NCBI RefSeq assembly: GCF_008831285.2
Contig: NC_045142.1
Span: forward strand, 22,259,354-22,323,353
Direction of reading: 5' to 3'
From: Nymphaea colorata
Taxonomy: Eukaryota > Streptophyta > Magnoliopsida > Nymphaeales > Nymphaeaceae
Length of the DNA: 64,000 bases
Both the position numbers and the translations under genes were made by a program. Below, in pieces: positions 45,060-57,500 of the stretch. Numbering within the stretch: the stretch's first letter is position 1; every line of letters begins with the position of its first letter. The notes beneath the pieces were generated by a model. It searched no databases. It was given only the letters and a program-made list of their open reading frames with translations, and had not been told where the DNA came from.

Positions 45060-45384
45060 GCGAGCCCGCAGTGTAGTATTTTCTTCCCTCTCTCCTTCTC
45101 TCTCTTCCCTTCCCTTTCGCCTCAGCCAACCAGGAGAAAGAGAGAGAGGGGAAGCCATTGGAGTTGTCCTTGAAAGAACGCAGAAGGAGAGAGAGAGAGT
45201 CGTCTCCTCTTCTCATGATCGCAACAGGAAGAAGAGGAAGGAGAAAGAGGAAGGAGAAGAAGAAGGAGGAGAAGATCTGACTGATAAGCAGGCAGAGAGG
45301 ACTATACTCTCCCGCGCTTCCTTCGTTTTCCTCGAGGAACGAAGTAGAGAGGGCGGACGGAAGGGAAGAGGAGGTGGAGAAGAG
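45060..45384 (+). promoter_or_regulatory. 5' UTR and proximal promoter of the Bruno-like gene
   Basis: CT-rich then GA-rich sequence (tctctccttctctctc; agaaggagagagag) directly before the ATG, as is common for plant 5' UTRs. Minus-strand frames here (45046-45699) are composition shadows. Confidence 0.5.
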
Positions 45385-45556
45385 ATGGGGGACGGAGGAG
45401 GCGGATCCGACGCGAACGCGGGGGAAAGCGTGAAGCTCTTCGTCGGGCAGGTGCCGAAGAGCATGACGGAGGCGCAGCTTCTCGCCATGTTCAGGGAGGT
45501 CGCGCTCGTCGACGAGGTCAATATCATCAAGGATAAGCTCTCCAAGGCGTCGCGAG
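45385..45556 (+). CDS. BRN1-like: Bruno-like gene exon 1 (start, RRM1 first half)
   Basis: 57 codons plus one base; Gly/Asp-rich start, then VKLFVGQVPKSMTEAQLLAM and EVNIIKDK. Donor cgag|gtgagc, phase 1. Confidence 0.92.
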
Positions 45557-48500
45557 GTGAGCGAATTCTCCCTTTCGTGGATGTCCCGGCTTTGGATCTG
45601 GTGCTTGTGTCCTGATCTTTCTCTCGTTTCATATTTGTTACTGTTTTCTGAGGTTGACATTTTGGAAACCGTGGAATTTTTGATTTTCTTTTGAAGCATT
45701 GGTCGTTTGTCGGCGTGGGTTTTGATCCTTTAGAGTGGAAAGTAGAGCTGAGATTCTTTTTTTCTTTTTAAAAGTTCACATTTTGTGGTCATATATAACT
45801 TTAGAATGTTTATTTTTTTCGGTCTTTATGTAATGATCACATTTCGTTGTTTTTGACATAGCCTGGAGCTTGATTTTGAATTGCTTGAGTTGGAATGCAA
45901 ATTGAGGTAGTTTCGGGCTTGGTCTTAGAGATTGCTTGCCCTGGATGCAAGAATTGAGGTTGTCTCGGGTTTGGTTTTGACTGCTTGAGTTGGAGACGGG
46001 AAAAGGTTGTTCCGTCCATGATTTTGAATTAGGAATTGAGGTTGTTTCCCATCTTTATCGTAGTTATGGTGAACTTGGTAGCAATAGGCAGCTCGGAATT
46101 GTGTGGAACTGATTATTTATCAGGCTTTGAATCTGTGAATTTGTTCGGATGAGTGGATGACTATAGGCTTTTCCTTGTGGCCGCCTAAAGCTAATCCTGG
46201 TTGGATGTGTTCCATGAGTTTGTTGTAGATTCTTTGCTTTCTTCATTTCTACTTGCATTATAAATATCTCGTTGTATGCATCTTTTGAGAATTGAATGTG
46301 TTGGAACGAAAGTGTGGTTTTTGCCATAGGACTAGTTCGTAATAGGTAAAAATGTGAAAAAACATCCTAAAAGTGGCTGAAAAGAGTAGAAGAAAATGAA
46401 AATCCAAATCTAATTTCACATTGTCAGTTACGAATATGTTCATATTTCAATGTTATTTTGCTTGCTAGTTCATTGCCCTTAACGGTGGTAAGGATTGGAA
46501 GATCGGTAAATATCTTTACCACTATTTCGATGTTTATCCTCAGTCTATGGCCAGTGCAACTTGTTGAAAAAGCAGCTTAAATCATTGTCTGTTGCTGCCA
46601 TGGTTGCTAGAGCCCAGGACTCAGAATGATCGTTGGGAAAATGTGAGGGTTGGCCCTCTAAATAAGTTTTTTCTCATGTTCCTTCAGGTTTTGGAGTTGC
46701 AGTTATGCACTCATCATAGATGACAAATGTGTGTGTTTGTCATGTGCATAAAGTTGTGCATGTGGATGAATTTGCTATAAATTATTGCAGCATTACGTAT
46801 TTGAGCATGCATGCACATCCCATAAGCTTTCACCTTCCTAATTGATGTTCATACTTCACAGTAAATAAGAAAAATGTTTATGTTAAAAAGTAAAAACTTA
46901 ATCACAGATTAGTGTTTCTTGGGAAGTTCATTTTGTAACTTTTGTTCTTGAAAAAATTTTGGTAATTCATGAATTTTAACAATATAGAAGATAACAAGAA
47001 CACTATGGAACTACAAGTTTTCTATTATTTTTCTTATGAAAATGTTACAATCATTGATAATTTTTTTATAATTATAGAACAAACGGAAGTAAAAATGTAC
47101 ATTTAAAATTATATGCCTGTTTAAAACGGGGAAATTTCGTGATATTATCATGATGCCCCTTTCTCTTTAGCAAGCATTCGAGCTGGAGAATGCCTATGTT
47201 TTGAAAATGTATGATATTTTTCTGGTAATATTGCCTGGCTTCAAATGCCGAAAGTATCACAATATTATCAATGTTTGTGATTATGGTTTAAGATTTTATC
47301 TTCTTGTTGATTCTAGGTTCAGCTATCAAGCTTGATCTATTATTGTTAATCTGATTGCTTCGTATTTTGGTATAGATGAGTTAAACCCAATCCTGTTTCC
47401 CTTAAAATTGGATGAGCACCAGTGGGTTACTTTCTTTTCTTATATCTGTGGCATGCTATGCACATGGATACTTCTAATAACATGACACTAAGATGTGAAC
47501 ATATGCTCATTCATGTCACACCCCAACCTTTTGACCCTCAAACAATTTTTTTTTTTTATAAACCTAAAGCATGGAGGTGCGACTACACAACAATTCAAAA
47601 AAAGATGGAGCTATGTCATTTGAAACCATGGGGCAAACTTTCATTTATATAACAATTTCAATTCATACAAAGTCACATCTATGTGTATGACAAAAATGCC
47701 CCAAACCACAACTTTGATGCCTAAGACAAATAAGACATCAAAAAGACCAAACCATGACGCGCCGACACTACCAAAGACCCAAAACCTCCCCAGTAGGATG
47801 TGAGTGAAGCCGTCTAATCAACCTGCTACCCCGGGTCCGCCAAAACCTGAAAAAGAAATAACTGAAGGCTTAGCCTTCGCAGTATGGCAACAAACCAGAA
47901 AAATCTCAAACTCTCTTAGGTAGGGCTCAAATCTACAATCATAAAAACAATCTATCGTCATGTCGTGTCAGGGCATAAGCACATCATTTGCCAAGAAAAC
48001 CCCTAACATAGACCACGACATGAAAAGACCACTCAAGGGCCACAGAAACACAATCTCAATCACATGCAAGGCATGCTTAAACATTTCATTTCAGTCATAG
48101 CATTCACATGCCCATCAATCACATACATTCGTTCACACACATTTCATTCACCTACATTCATTTTCATTAGCTTTAGTGAATTGACAGTTCCTGTGGGTGC
48201 AAACACAGACACGTGCACATCGCGGGCGGCCCATAGCCGAGAGACAACCCCCGTGGTGGCCCAGAACAGTATGGATCTATTCATCCGCTGCAGCGGTAGA
48301 GCACTCATCCATGGATGTGTGAATTCCAAAGAGAGATACTCAGCCTTCCCTAGGACACCCAGGTTGGGAAGGCGGGAGCCCATGCTCCAAGCACAACACA
48401 CAACAGTACCCTGGGGTCTTGCACTGCCTACGCTCCGAACAGGCGAGACCAGTGGCGAAAGCGGGACGTCTCCCAAACACAATGCCACAACCCACTGGCC

Positions 48501-51500
48501 TCTCATCTCTTATTCTTTCATTATTATCATTATAATTGCCCAATCACAGAATGACCGGCTAGCTCATGAGGTTGGTTCACTTCACGAGTGCACCCACACC
48601 TCCAATTGCCTCCTCACGAGGTCTACACATAACATCAACAATCATAGCTAGCCGTCATACAATACAGGTACAACTACCTTCCAATTCCAATCAATTGCAT
48701 TATTGCCCGCGGCAATACATATGCAACAATTCACAACATTCACATTCATAAAAATTCACATCTTATCAAACACATCAATATCTTTCAAAACTTGGCCAAA
48801 TCCCGGAGTGTAGTCTCGATCCGTGATGGCTCGTATCTGTCCTATGCCATTATCATTCTATGATGCTCTCTAATGCATAATCGGGGTCGAGGAGACACTC
48901 GACTCGATACCCATCCTTATCTGTCCTAAGCAGTTATCAATTCTAGCATGCACATGCAAATACGTAACAGTTTTCAAAACAAACTTCTAATAGCTTTTCA
49001 AAACAGAACTTGTCACATGACAAATCATTCACAATCACACACATCAATCACACCTTTCAAAACTTAGCCAAACCACAGAGAGTAGTCTCGTCCGTGATTG
49101 GTTCGTATCTGTCCTAGACAATTATCATTCTATGATGCTCTCTAATGCACAATCGGGGTCGAGGAGACACTCGACTTGATACCCCACCTCATCTGTCCTA
49201 AGCAGTTATCAATTCTAGCATGCACATGCAAATGCGTAACAGTTTTCAAAACAAGCTTCTAATAGCTTTCCAAAACAGAACTTGTCACATGACAAATCAT
49301 TCACAATCACACACATCAATCACACCTTTCAAAACTTAGCCAAACCACGGAGAGTAGTCTCGATCCGTGATTGGCTCGTATCTGTCCTAGACAATTATCA
49401 TTCTATGATGCTCTCTAATGCACAATCGGGGTCGAGGAGACACTCGACTTGATACCCCACCTCATCTGTCCTAAGCAGTTATCAATTCTAGCATGCACAT
49501 GCAAATGCGTAATAGTTTTCAAAACAAGCTTCTAATAGCTTTCCAAAACAGAACTTGTCACATGACAAACCATTCACAATCACACACATCAATCACACCT
49601 TTCAAAACTTAGCCAAACCACGGAGAGTAGTCTCGATCCGTGATTGGCTCGTATCTGTCCTAGACAATTATCATTTTAGGATGCTTTCTAATGCATAATT
49701 GGGGTCGAGGAGATACTCGACTCGATACCCCACCTCATCTGTCCTAAGCAGTTATCAATCCTAGCATGCACATGCAAATGCGTAACATTTTCAAAACATG
49801 CTTCTCATAGCCTTTCAAAACAAATCATATCATATATCAAACAATTTGCATATCAAACCATTTGCATGCATACACACATTCATTCACAAAACAATCCATC
49901 AATCACATCACAATCCTAGGATCCCACGATCCTAGGAACACACATTCACACAATTGCCCAGGCAGGGATTTGCCTGGAATGCCGCCATACCTGTCGCGCG
50001 TCCAGTAAACACCTTGAACTATGACCCACATTGCTCAAGGCCTACTTGACGTGCCCGGTGTACCTGCAAACATAACAAAATGGTAAGTTCTCTACTCGTT
50101 TTGCTTACCATCGATACAAATATGAAAATACCGTCATCCAGGCATGTCTTCGCCTCAAATGGGTGTCGACCCATGAAACCCTCCAAAAAGGGTCTCTACC
50201 CAACCCACGAGGTTGCCGCCAATGATTAGAACTCAAAACTTGTATTCGACTTATCACATGTACGATTCTCACTTGTTTTCCTTAGTTGAGGTGTCTTCCC
50301 CACCATAAGATTCTCAAGATACAACGTATATGCACCTCAATAGAAGCATATTTCCCCAAGCTCACCAAAACGATTCTAACGTTCTCCACAACAATACAAT
50401 CTCTACCATGCTTCCTAATTGCTTCGAAAATCAACCCATCATGCTTATAAGATCATTGTAGACATGGATCATCGTTCCTCCACATGAGTCCTAGACCTTC
50501 CCCAAAATAGTAACGTCATTAACAAACATCCTAATTCATCAAATCTTAAATCTAGCATGCTCCATTAATAATTATACATGCTCCAACAACAAATATACAA
50601 CAATCTAGGCTCGATTAGGCCTTGCTCACCCCAATTTAAGAGTCTGAACTGCTGCAGTCCTCCCGGCAGCCACCTCACAAGTTCGAGAGGTCCTCAAACG
50701 GCTAAAATCCCGCAATGCCGCCACACCAACGCATTCTAGCCGCTGTTATGAGGGGGAAGAACACATCCCCAAGCTGAAATCCGATCAAACAACGATAAGA
50801 GAATCAAAATCGGGCGAAAAGGAGGTTTAAGGGAGAGGTGTCTGTCGTTAGAAGAGGCCCATAGTAGTTGTAAAAGGGGCTGTGAGAGAGGGAAAAGCGT
50901 GGGCAGAGGGTGCTGACGGAGAGGGGAGAGTGCAGGCAGAGAGAGAGAGTGCAAGGATGTGTGGGAGGAAGAGGGCGTGCATAGAGAGAGGGCGAGCAAA
51001 GAGGGTTCAGACAAAAGGGGAGAGGCTCGAGCAGAGAGCATGGACAGAGAGAGAGTGCGGGAGAGAGAGCTGGCAGAAAAGGGAAACAACACGGGAGGGA
51101 GAGGATGAGACAGAGAGAGAGAGACCGATGGCTCACCTGAGCGCTGCCGCCGCCGCCGCCCACTTCCGTCGCCGCTGCACCGACCTCCGTCTTCCTCTTC
51201 TCTGCGTTGTGGTCATAGCAAAGGGAGAGACGAAGAGGGGAAACGTGGGAGACGAGGGAGAAGAGGGCGACGTCGGGCTCCCACGCTACTGGATTCGGGT
51301 TCGTGTCTGGACCCGATCCGGCCCACCTACAAAACGAGTCGAGCGTTACAATTCATGCATGACTTGTTAGAATATGTTGTTATGGGAACCGGGTCCATAT
51401 CTGGACCCGGTTCTATGGGGCGCGGGTACCGAGGCGGGCTCGGTACCCTAGGCGGCTTCTCCTCTCTCCCTCTTTATATTGTCACTTGTGTTTAGTGTTG

Positions 51501-54500
51501 AATTAAGTGAAATATAATTTTCTCTCTCCTAGGGTTGCGGTGAGCCCCTAGGTCAGAGCCTCCCCGTGGTTTTTCACCTCTTTCTGAGGTTTTCCACGTA
51601 GATTGTGTGTTTGTTCTCCACTCTCTCTCTTTGTGGTTCGTGTTTCTACATGGTATCAGAGCCAAGGGAGTTGGAGAAGCGTTTTTTCCGAGGATCGTCA
51701 GGTTTTTTCGTCGCCCGACGCCGTTGAAGTTCCGGCGCCGCTGCTGCCCGTTTGACGTCGCCCTGCTCTGCCGCCGCTGTCCTTTGTTCCGCCGCCGCCG
51801 TCCTCTGTTCCGACGCCGCTGCTGCACTTGTGACGTCGCCCTGCTCTGCCGCCGCCGTCCTTTTGTTCCGCCGCCGCCGTCCTCTGTTCCGCCGTCCTCT
51901 GTTGCGCCTCCGCGGTCCTCCGTTCGGCCCGTTCTTTGTTTCTGCCACCGTGGGTGGCCTCTGTGTTGCGCCGTCGCCTGCTTTCCGTTGCCGCTGCCTC
52001 ATTCCCGCCGCCGTCGCCGCTGTCTCCTTCCCGTCGCCGTTGCCTCTTTCCGCTGCTGTGCCTCTTGTTGCTGTGTGCTTGTTTGTGATGGCAGAAGCGA
52101 TGGGGACTCAAAAAGATGCCGTTCTTGACACGGGCAGCGCCTCCAAGACTGAGAACGTGCCGCTCCAGGTCACCTCCATCCGTCTGACCAAGGACAATTA
52201 CCTATCTTGGTCTGCCGCTCTCGAGATTGGGATTACTAGCCGTGGGCGTCTCTCTTACATCACTGGCGACAAACCTGCGCCCATCAAATCTGATCCTCAA
52301 TGGGCCACGTGGGCGTTGGAGGACAGCCAAGTGAAGGTGTGGATTATCAGCTCCGTGTCATCCGATATCCAGCCCCTCATTCTGCGGAAGCCGACCTCTT
52401 TTGATATGTGGACTGTGCTTGCAAAGATGTATGGTCGCAAGAAGAGACATCTGCGCACCTATCAGATTAAACGCAATATTTACTCTCTGACACAGGGTGA
52501 TTTGTCTGTTGCTGCCTTCTATGCTGCCCTGAAGACCAAATGGGAGGAGCTAGATTATCATGTGACTGATGAGTGGACGTGCGGTTCAGATCATTCCCTC
52601 TACTGGGAAAAGGAATGGATGGACCGTACGTTTTTGTTTCTGGGAGGCCTGCGGGATGAATTTGAGTCTATTCGTAGCCAGATTCTTAATGGTGATGAGA
52701 TTCCGGGGATAGAGGAAGTATATGCTCGTGTTGAGTCTGAAGAACAACGTCGCCAGGTGATGCATCTTGACACCGGTCATGGCCCTTCTGCCTTTGTCAG
52801 CCGTGCCTCAGGGACTGGGCAGCGTCCTGCCCGACATTGCACTCATTGCCACAAGTTGGGGCATTCGGTGGATTTCTGTTGGGATCTTCATCCCGAGAAG
52901 AGACTGGTCAGAGGTCGTCCTCCCTCTGGCAAGCGTAGCCCTACTGTGTCTGATTCCAGTCAGAGCAATTCTTCTAGTGGTGCAAAGTCCAAGTTGTCTC
53001 CTGCTCAACTCAAGGAGCTACAGGCGTACATCAGCCGTCTATCTACTACCCCTGAGGAGTCCTCCACGTCTGAAGGGGCTCAGCTAGCCCAAGCCCTCGT
53101 TGCCTCGACTGATCAAGGTAACCCTTCTCTTGGTGATTGGATTGTTGATAGTGGAGCCACTCACCACATGACAGGGGACTCTAAACTCTTTCAAGAATAT
53201 CAACTTTCCTCTGGCAAGCAACGCGTGTCTATGGCAGATGGGTCTTCTATCTCTGTGGCTGGGAAAGGGAGCTTGTCCCTGCTGAACAAATATCATCTCC
53301 ACAATGCCCTGCATGTTCCACATATTCCTGTGAACTTACTCTCTGTCAGCAGTATTACTAAAGAATTAAACTGTAATCTAATTTTCTCTGCTGATCATTG
53401 TTCCCTGCAGGACTTGGTGACGGGGAAGAAGATTGGGATTGGTTCGGTTACTGATGGGCTCTACAGGCTGCCGGTCCAAGTTGCTTCAGCGTTGATTTCT
53501 GCCACGAGTGGTCACTTGTCTGGTGTGAATGATAGATCTACTGTTCTGCGATGGCACGAGCGTCTTGGACATCTCCCCTTCCAGTTAATAAAGAAGTTGT
53601 TTCCTCATTTGTTTGCTTCTGTCTCCATTGACTCCTTCGCTTGTGAAGTGTGTCAATTGGCTAAACATGTCAGGGCTTCATACCCTATTTCTTTGAATAA
53701 ATCCACTCATCCGTTTGCCTTAGTTCATTCCGATGTTTGGGGTCCTTCTGGAGTACCCACGTGTGGTGGTTGTCACTATTTTTTGACGCTTATTGATGAT
53801 TACTCTAGATGTACGTTCGTGTACTTGTTGCGAGAACGTAGTGAGGTTCCAGCAGTTGTGAAAAACTTTGTTGCCTTTGTTGAGACTCAATTCCATACTA
53901 CTGTTCAAGCTTTCCGTACGGATAATGCAAGAGAATATGTCTCCCAATCCCTTGATGAATTCTTGAAAGGAAAGGGTATTGTTCATGAAACCTCTTGTAG
54001 TTATACCCCTCCTCAGAATGGTATAGCTGAACGTAAAAATCGTCATCTATTGAATGTTACCCGGGCCATTATGTTCCAACGTCATGTCCCGAAGCGGTAT
54101 TGGGGTGATGCACTTCTCACTAGTGCACATCTCATTAACCGTATGCCTACTAGAGTGCTGGATGGTCAGTCTCCTTATTCTACCCTGTGGCCTACTCAGA
54201 ATCCGTGGCCTCTTACTCCTCGTGTCTTTGGGTGCAGTTGTTTTGTGCATAATCATAGCCCTACTCTCAAAAAACTTGATCCCCGGTCTATTAAAGGAGT
54301 TTTCTTGGGGTACTCTTCCACTCAGAAGGGGTATAAATGTGTGGATCCCACTACTTCCAAAGTATATGTTTCGAGGGATGTCACATTTCATGAACATGAG
54401 TCGTATTTTCCGGTGAATACTCTTCAGGGGGAGTGTCTTGGGAACATAGGGGAAGAGTATTCCTCTAATCAGCTGATTCAGTTTATGGAGTTTTTGGATT

Positions 54501-57500
54501 ACAAGGTTAGTCCCAGTGTGATTGACACGGTCACGGTCAGTAATGAGAAGGGCAGTCATATGGAAGGGGTCACGGTGGATGCTCAGCCCACTGTTGCCCG
54601 GGATCACTTGTTTGGCAAGGTTTATGTCAGAAAGGAGAAAGCTACTGTGGAAGATGTTGGTGATGAGGATAGAACCAATCCCAATCTTGTGATCTCCCCG
54701 GATGACCCAAGTCCATCGAATGAAGAGCTCCCTATTGCTTTGCGCAAAGGCACCAGGTCATGTACTTCTCACCCTATTCAGAGATTTGTTTCTTATGCTA
54801 AGCTCAGTACAAATTACAAATGTTTTATCACAACCTTATCCAAAGTTGTTATTCCCAGGTCGGTGGATGATGCTAAGGATGATCCCAAGTGGTTACATGC
54901 TATGACGGAGGAGATGGGTGCGTTAGCTAAGAACAAAACATGGGAAGTTGTTGATATCCCTAAAGGGACACACTTAGTTGGCTCTAAGTGGGTTTACAAC
55001 GTGAAGTACAAACCTGATGGCACTGTAGATCGATATAAAGCTCGTCTGGTTGCAAAGGGGTTCAGCCAAAAGTATGGGATCGACTATCTTGAGACCTTTG
55101 CCCCTGTTGCAAAGTTGAAGACTGTGAGGGTTATTCTTGCTCTTGCTGTGCACAAGAAGTGGCGCATGGACCAGCTTGATGTTAAAAATGCGTTCTTGAA
55201 CGGCCATCTGGAGGAAGAAGTCTATATGAGCATGCCTCCCGGGTATGTTCAAGAGGGAAAATGTTGTCACCTCAAGAAAGCTTTGTATGGCTTGAAGCAG
55301 TCGCCTAGAGCTTGGTTTGAGAGACTAAGGATCGTTATGAAGTCTACTGGGTACAAGCAAGGAAATGGAGATCATACCCTATTCATAAAGCAGAGAGATG
55401 GTCTGGTGAGTCTTCTCCTTGTCTACGTTGATGATATGATTGTCACGGGCAGTGATGAAGAAGAAAACAGAAAGATGAAAGAGAGATTAGCTAAAGAATT
55501 CGACCTCAAGGATCTGGGTAAGCTGAGATACTTTTTGGGGATAGAAATTGCTCGATCAGAGACAGGGCTGGTTATGAATCAAAGGAAGTACACTCTTGAC
55601 TTACTAAAGGAGACAGGTAAACTTGGTTGTAGGCCCTATCTTACTCCTATGGAGTCGGGAACTAAGATAAGTATCAAGACGGGCACCACTCTGGATGAGG
55701 AAGGAAAAGGGCGATATCAGAGGCTAGTTGGTAAGCTTATCTATCTTACTCTAACTCGCCCTGATATCACGTATGCGGTAAATGTGCTAAGTCAATTTAT
55801 GCATGCTCCCACGGATTGTCATTGGAAGAGTGCAGAACGAGTGTTGGGGTATCTAAAGAATGACCCAGGAAAAGGGCTGCTGTATACTCGACAAGACAAA
55901 CTTACTATTGAGGGCTACTCAGATGCAGATTGGGCAGGTTGCACTGACACAAGGAGGTCTACTACAGGGTATTGTATCTTTCTTGGAGGTAACCTAGTTG
56001 TTTGGAGAAGTAAGAGGCAAGAAGTATGTTCGAGGTCTAGTGCTGAGGCTGAGTACAGGGCTGTTGCAATGGGGGTTACAGAGATGCTGTGGCTGAAGAT
56101 TCTTTTGACTGATATTGGTGTGGAACTGGGAGATAAAATGAAGATGTACTGTGACAACAAGTCTGCGATTAATCTTGCCAATAATCCAGTTCTACATGAC
56201 AGGACCAAACATGTGGAGATTGACCGTCATTTTATCCGGGAACGCATTGACTCAAAGGAGCTGATTCTGCCATATATGAAGTCTGAAGATCAAGTTGCAG
56301 ACGTCCTAACTAAAGGGCTTTGTACTTCTTCATTTGAAAAGAATGTTAGCAAGCTTGGCATGTTTGACATGTATGCCAAGCTTGAGGGGGAGTGTTAGAA
56401 TATGTTGTTATGGGAACCGGGTCCATATCTGGACCCGGTTCTATGGGGTGCGGGTACCGAGGCGGGCTCGGTACCCTAGGCGGCTTCTCCTCTCTCCCTC
56501 TTTATATTGTCACTTGTGTTTAGTGTTGAATTAAGTGAAATATAATTTTCTCTCTCCTAGGGTTGCGGTGAGCCCCTAGGTCAGAGCCTCCCCGTGGTTT
56601 TTCACCTCTTTCTGAGGTTTTCCACGTAGATTGTGTGTTTGTTCTCCACTCTCTCTCTTTGTGGTTCGTGTTTCTACATGACTAATTGTACATTCTACTC
56701 TAATTCCATTTCACAAATAATAACTTTCTGTAAGGCAGGTTCTGAAATACCTGCATTTTCTACTGATCCGACTCATTTGCATCACTTTTTTTTTTTTAGT
56801 GAAAGACATAACTAAGAAAACCATCCATTCTGTTTACAAAGTTATTTTCTCCTAAAGAAGTGCAGATGTCATTTTTGCTTTTTGGTTTGATTTATTTTTC
56901 ACATTGATGGATATGTTTATTATGATGCTGTGAGCAAGCAACCAAGAAGTTATCCGGTATATTTAAAATTTGGCTAAATCATTATTGTTACTTCCCAGGG
57001 TGCTGCTTTGTCATATGTCCATCAAGGCAAGAGGCAGACAAGGCTATTAGTGCATGTCATAACAAGCGAACGCTTCCAGGGGTAAGCTTCTTGAATTTCT
57101 CCAGATGGAATTTTTTCTATTTTTACCTCATGCATTTCAGTTTTTGGCATGTTTTGGGTCCATCATTTTTCTGAACTCGTCTGTTCCATGTATTTACCAG
57201 AATATTGTTCTTTTCACTTGGTACTTAGTCAATAATTTTTTTATTTTTATTTTTTAATTTGAAGCAGCCCAATTCCTTTGGAGTTGGCACCTAACAAGAG
57301 GGCCTAGGGTTCTTATATTTAGTCTACTGCAGGTTCTGCAGTCACTAGGGCTTTGCTTGGATTTGCCTGTAGGTTGCGAAGGCATGCCAAGTTTTCATGA
57401 TTCAAAATTCAAAGTATTGTTTTCCATCTATCTTAGCAGGCATATGCAATTGAATATTTAATCTCGAATACAGCATAATGCAGAATAATGATATGACCAT

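Larger units (their letters stand above)
51365..56678 (+). mobile_element. Young, structurally intact Copia retrotransposon
   Basis: 5314 bp: 286-bp LTRs at 51365-51650 and 56393-56678, a primer-binding site at 51651-51663, one uninterrupted gag-pol frame and a polypurine tract (about 56383-56392). Perfect 5-bp target duplications TGACT (51360-51364 and 56679-56683). The LTRs differ at one position only (C at 51420 versus T in the 3' copy, a CpG-type transition), so insertion was recent. All domains look complete, so the element may be autonomous. It lies in sense orientation in intron 1 of the Bruno-like gene. Confidence 0.97.

Noticed and set aside
45046..45699. 217-aa and 139-aa minus-strand frames opposite the Bruno-like first exon
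   Set aside because: Shadows of a GA/CT-rich 5' UTR and of exon 1; Ser/Leu/Arg low complexity with no domain.
48064..48651. 195-aa plus-strand frame inside the solo LTR
   Set aside because: No domain, no codon pattern, and embedded in an element with clear LTR ends.
48786..49830. Regular 272-bp array considered as a CRISPR-like or centromeric satellite array
   Set aside because: Units are contiguous without spacers, only four copies, and enclosed in a solo LTR of a plant genome.
50736..51370. Overlapping Ser/Leu-rich and Arg/Glu-rich frames at the right end of the solo LTR
   Set aside because: GA/CT-rich composition gives open frames on both strands; no retroelement or host domain.
51492..52128. 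Arg/Ala-rich frames on both strands at the Copia leader
   Set aside because: Products of CCG/GCC repeats in the LTR-leader region; only the gag-pol frame has domain support.
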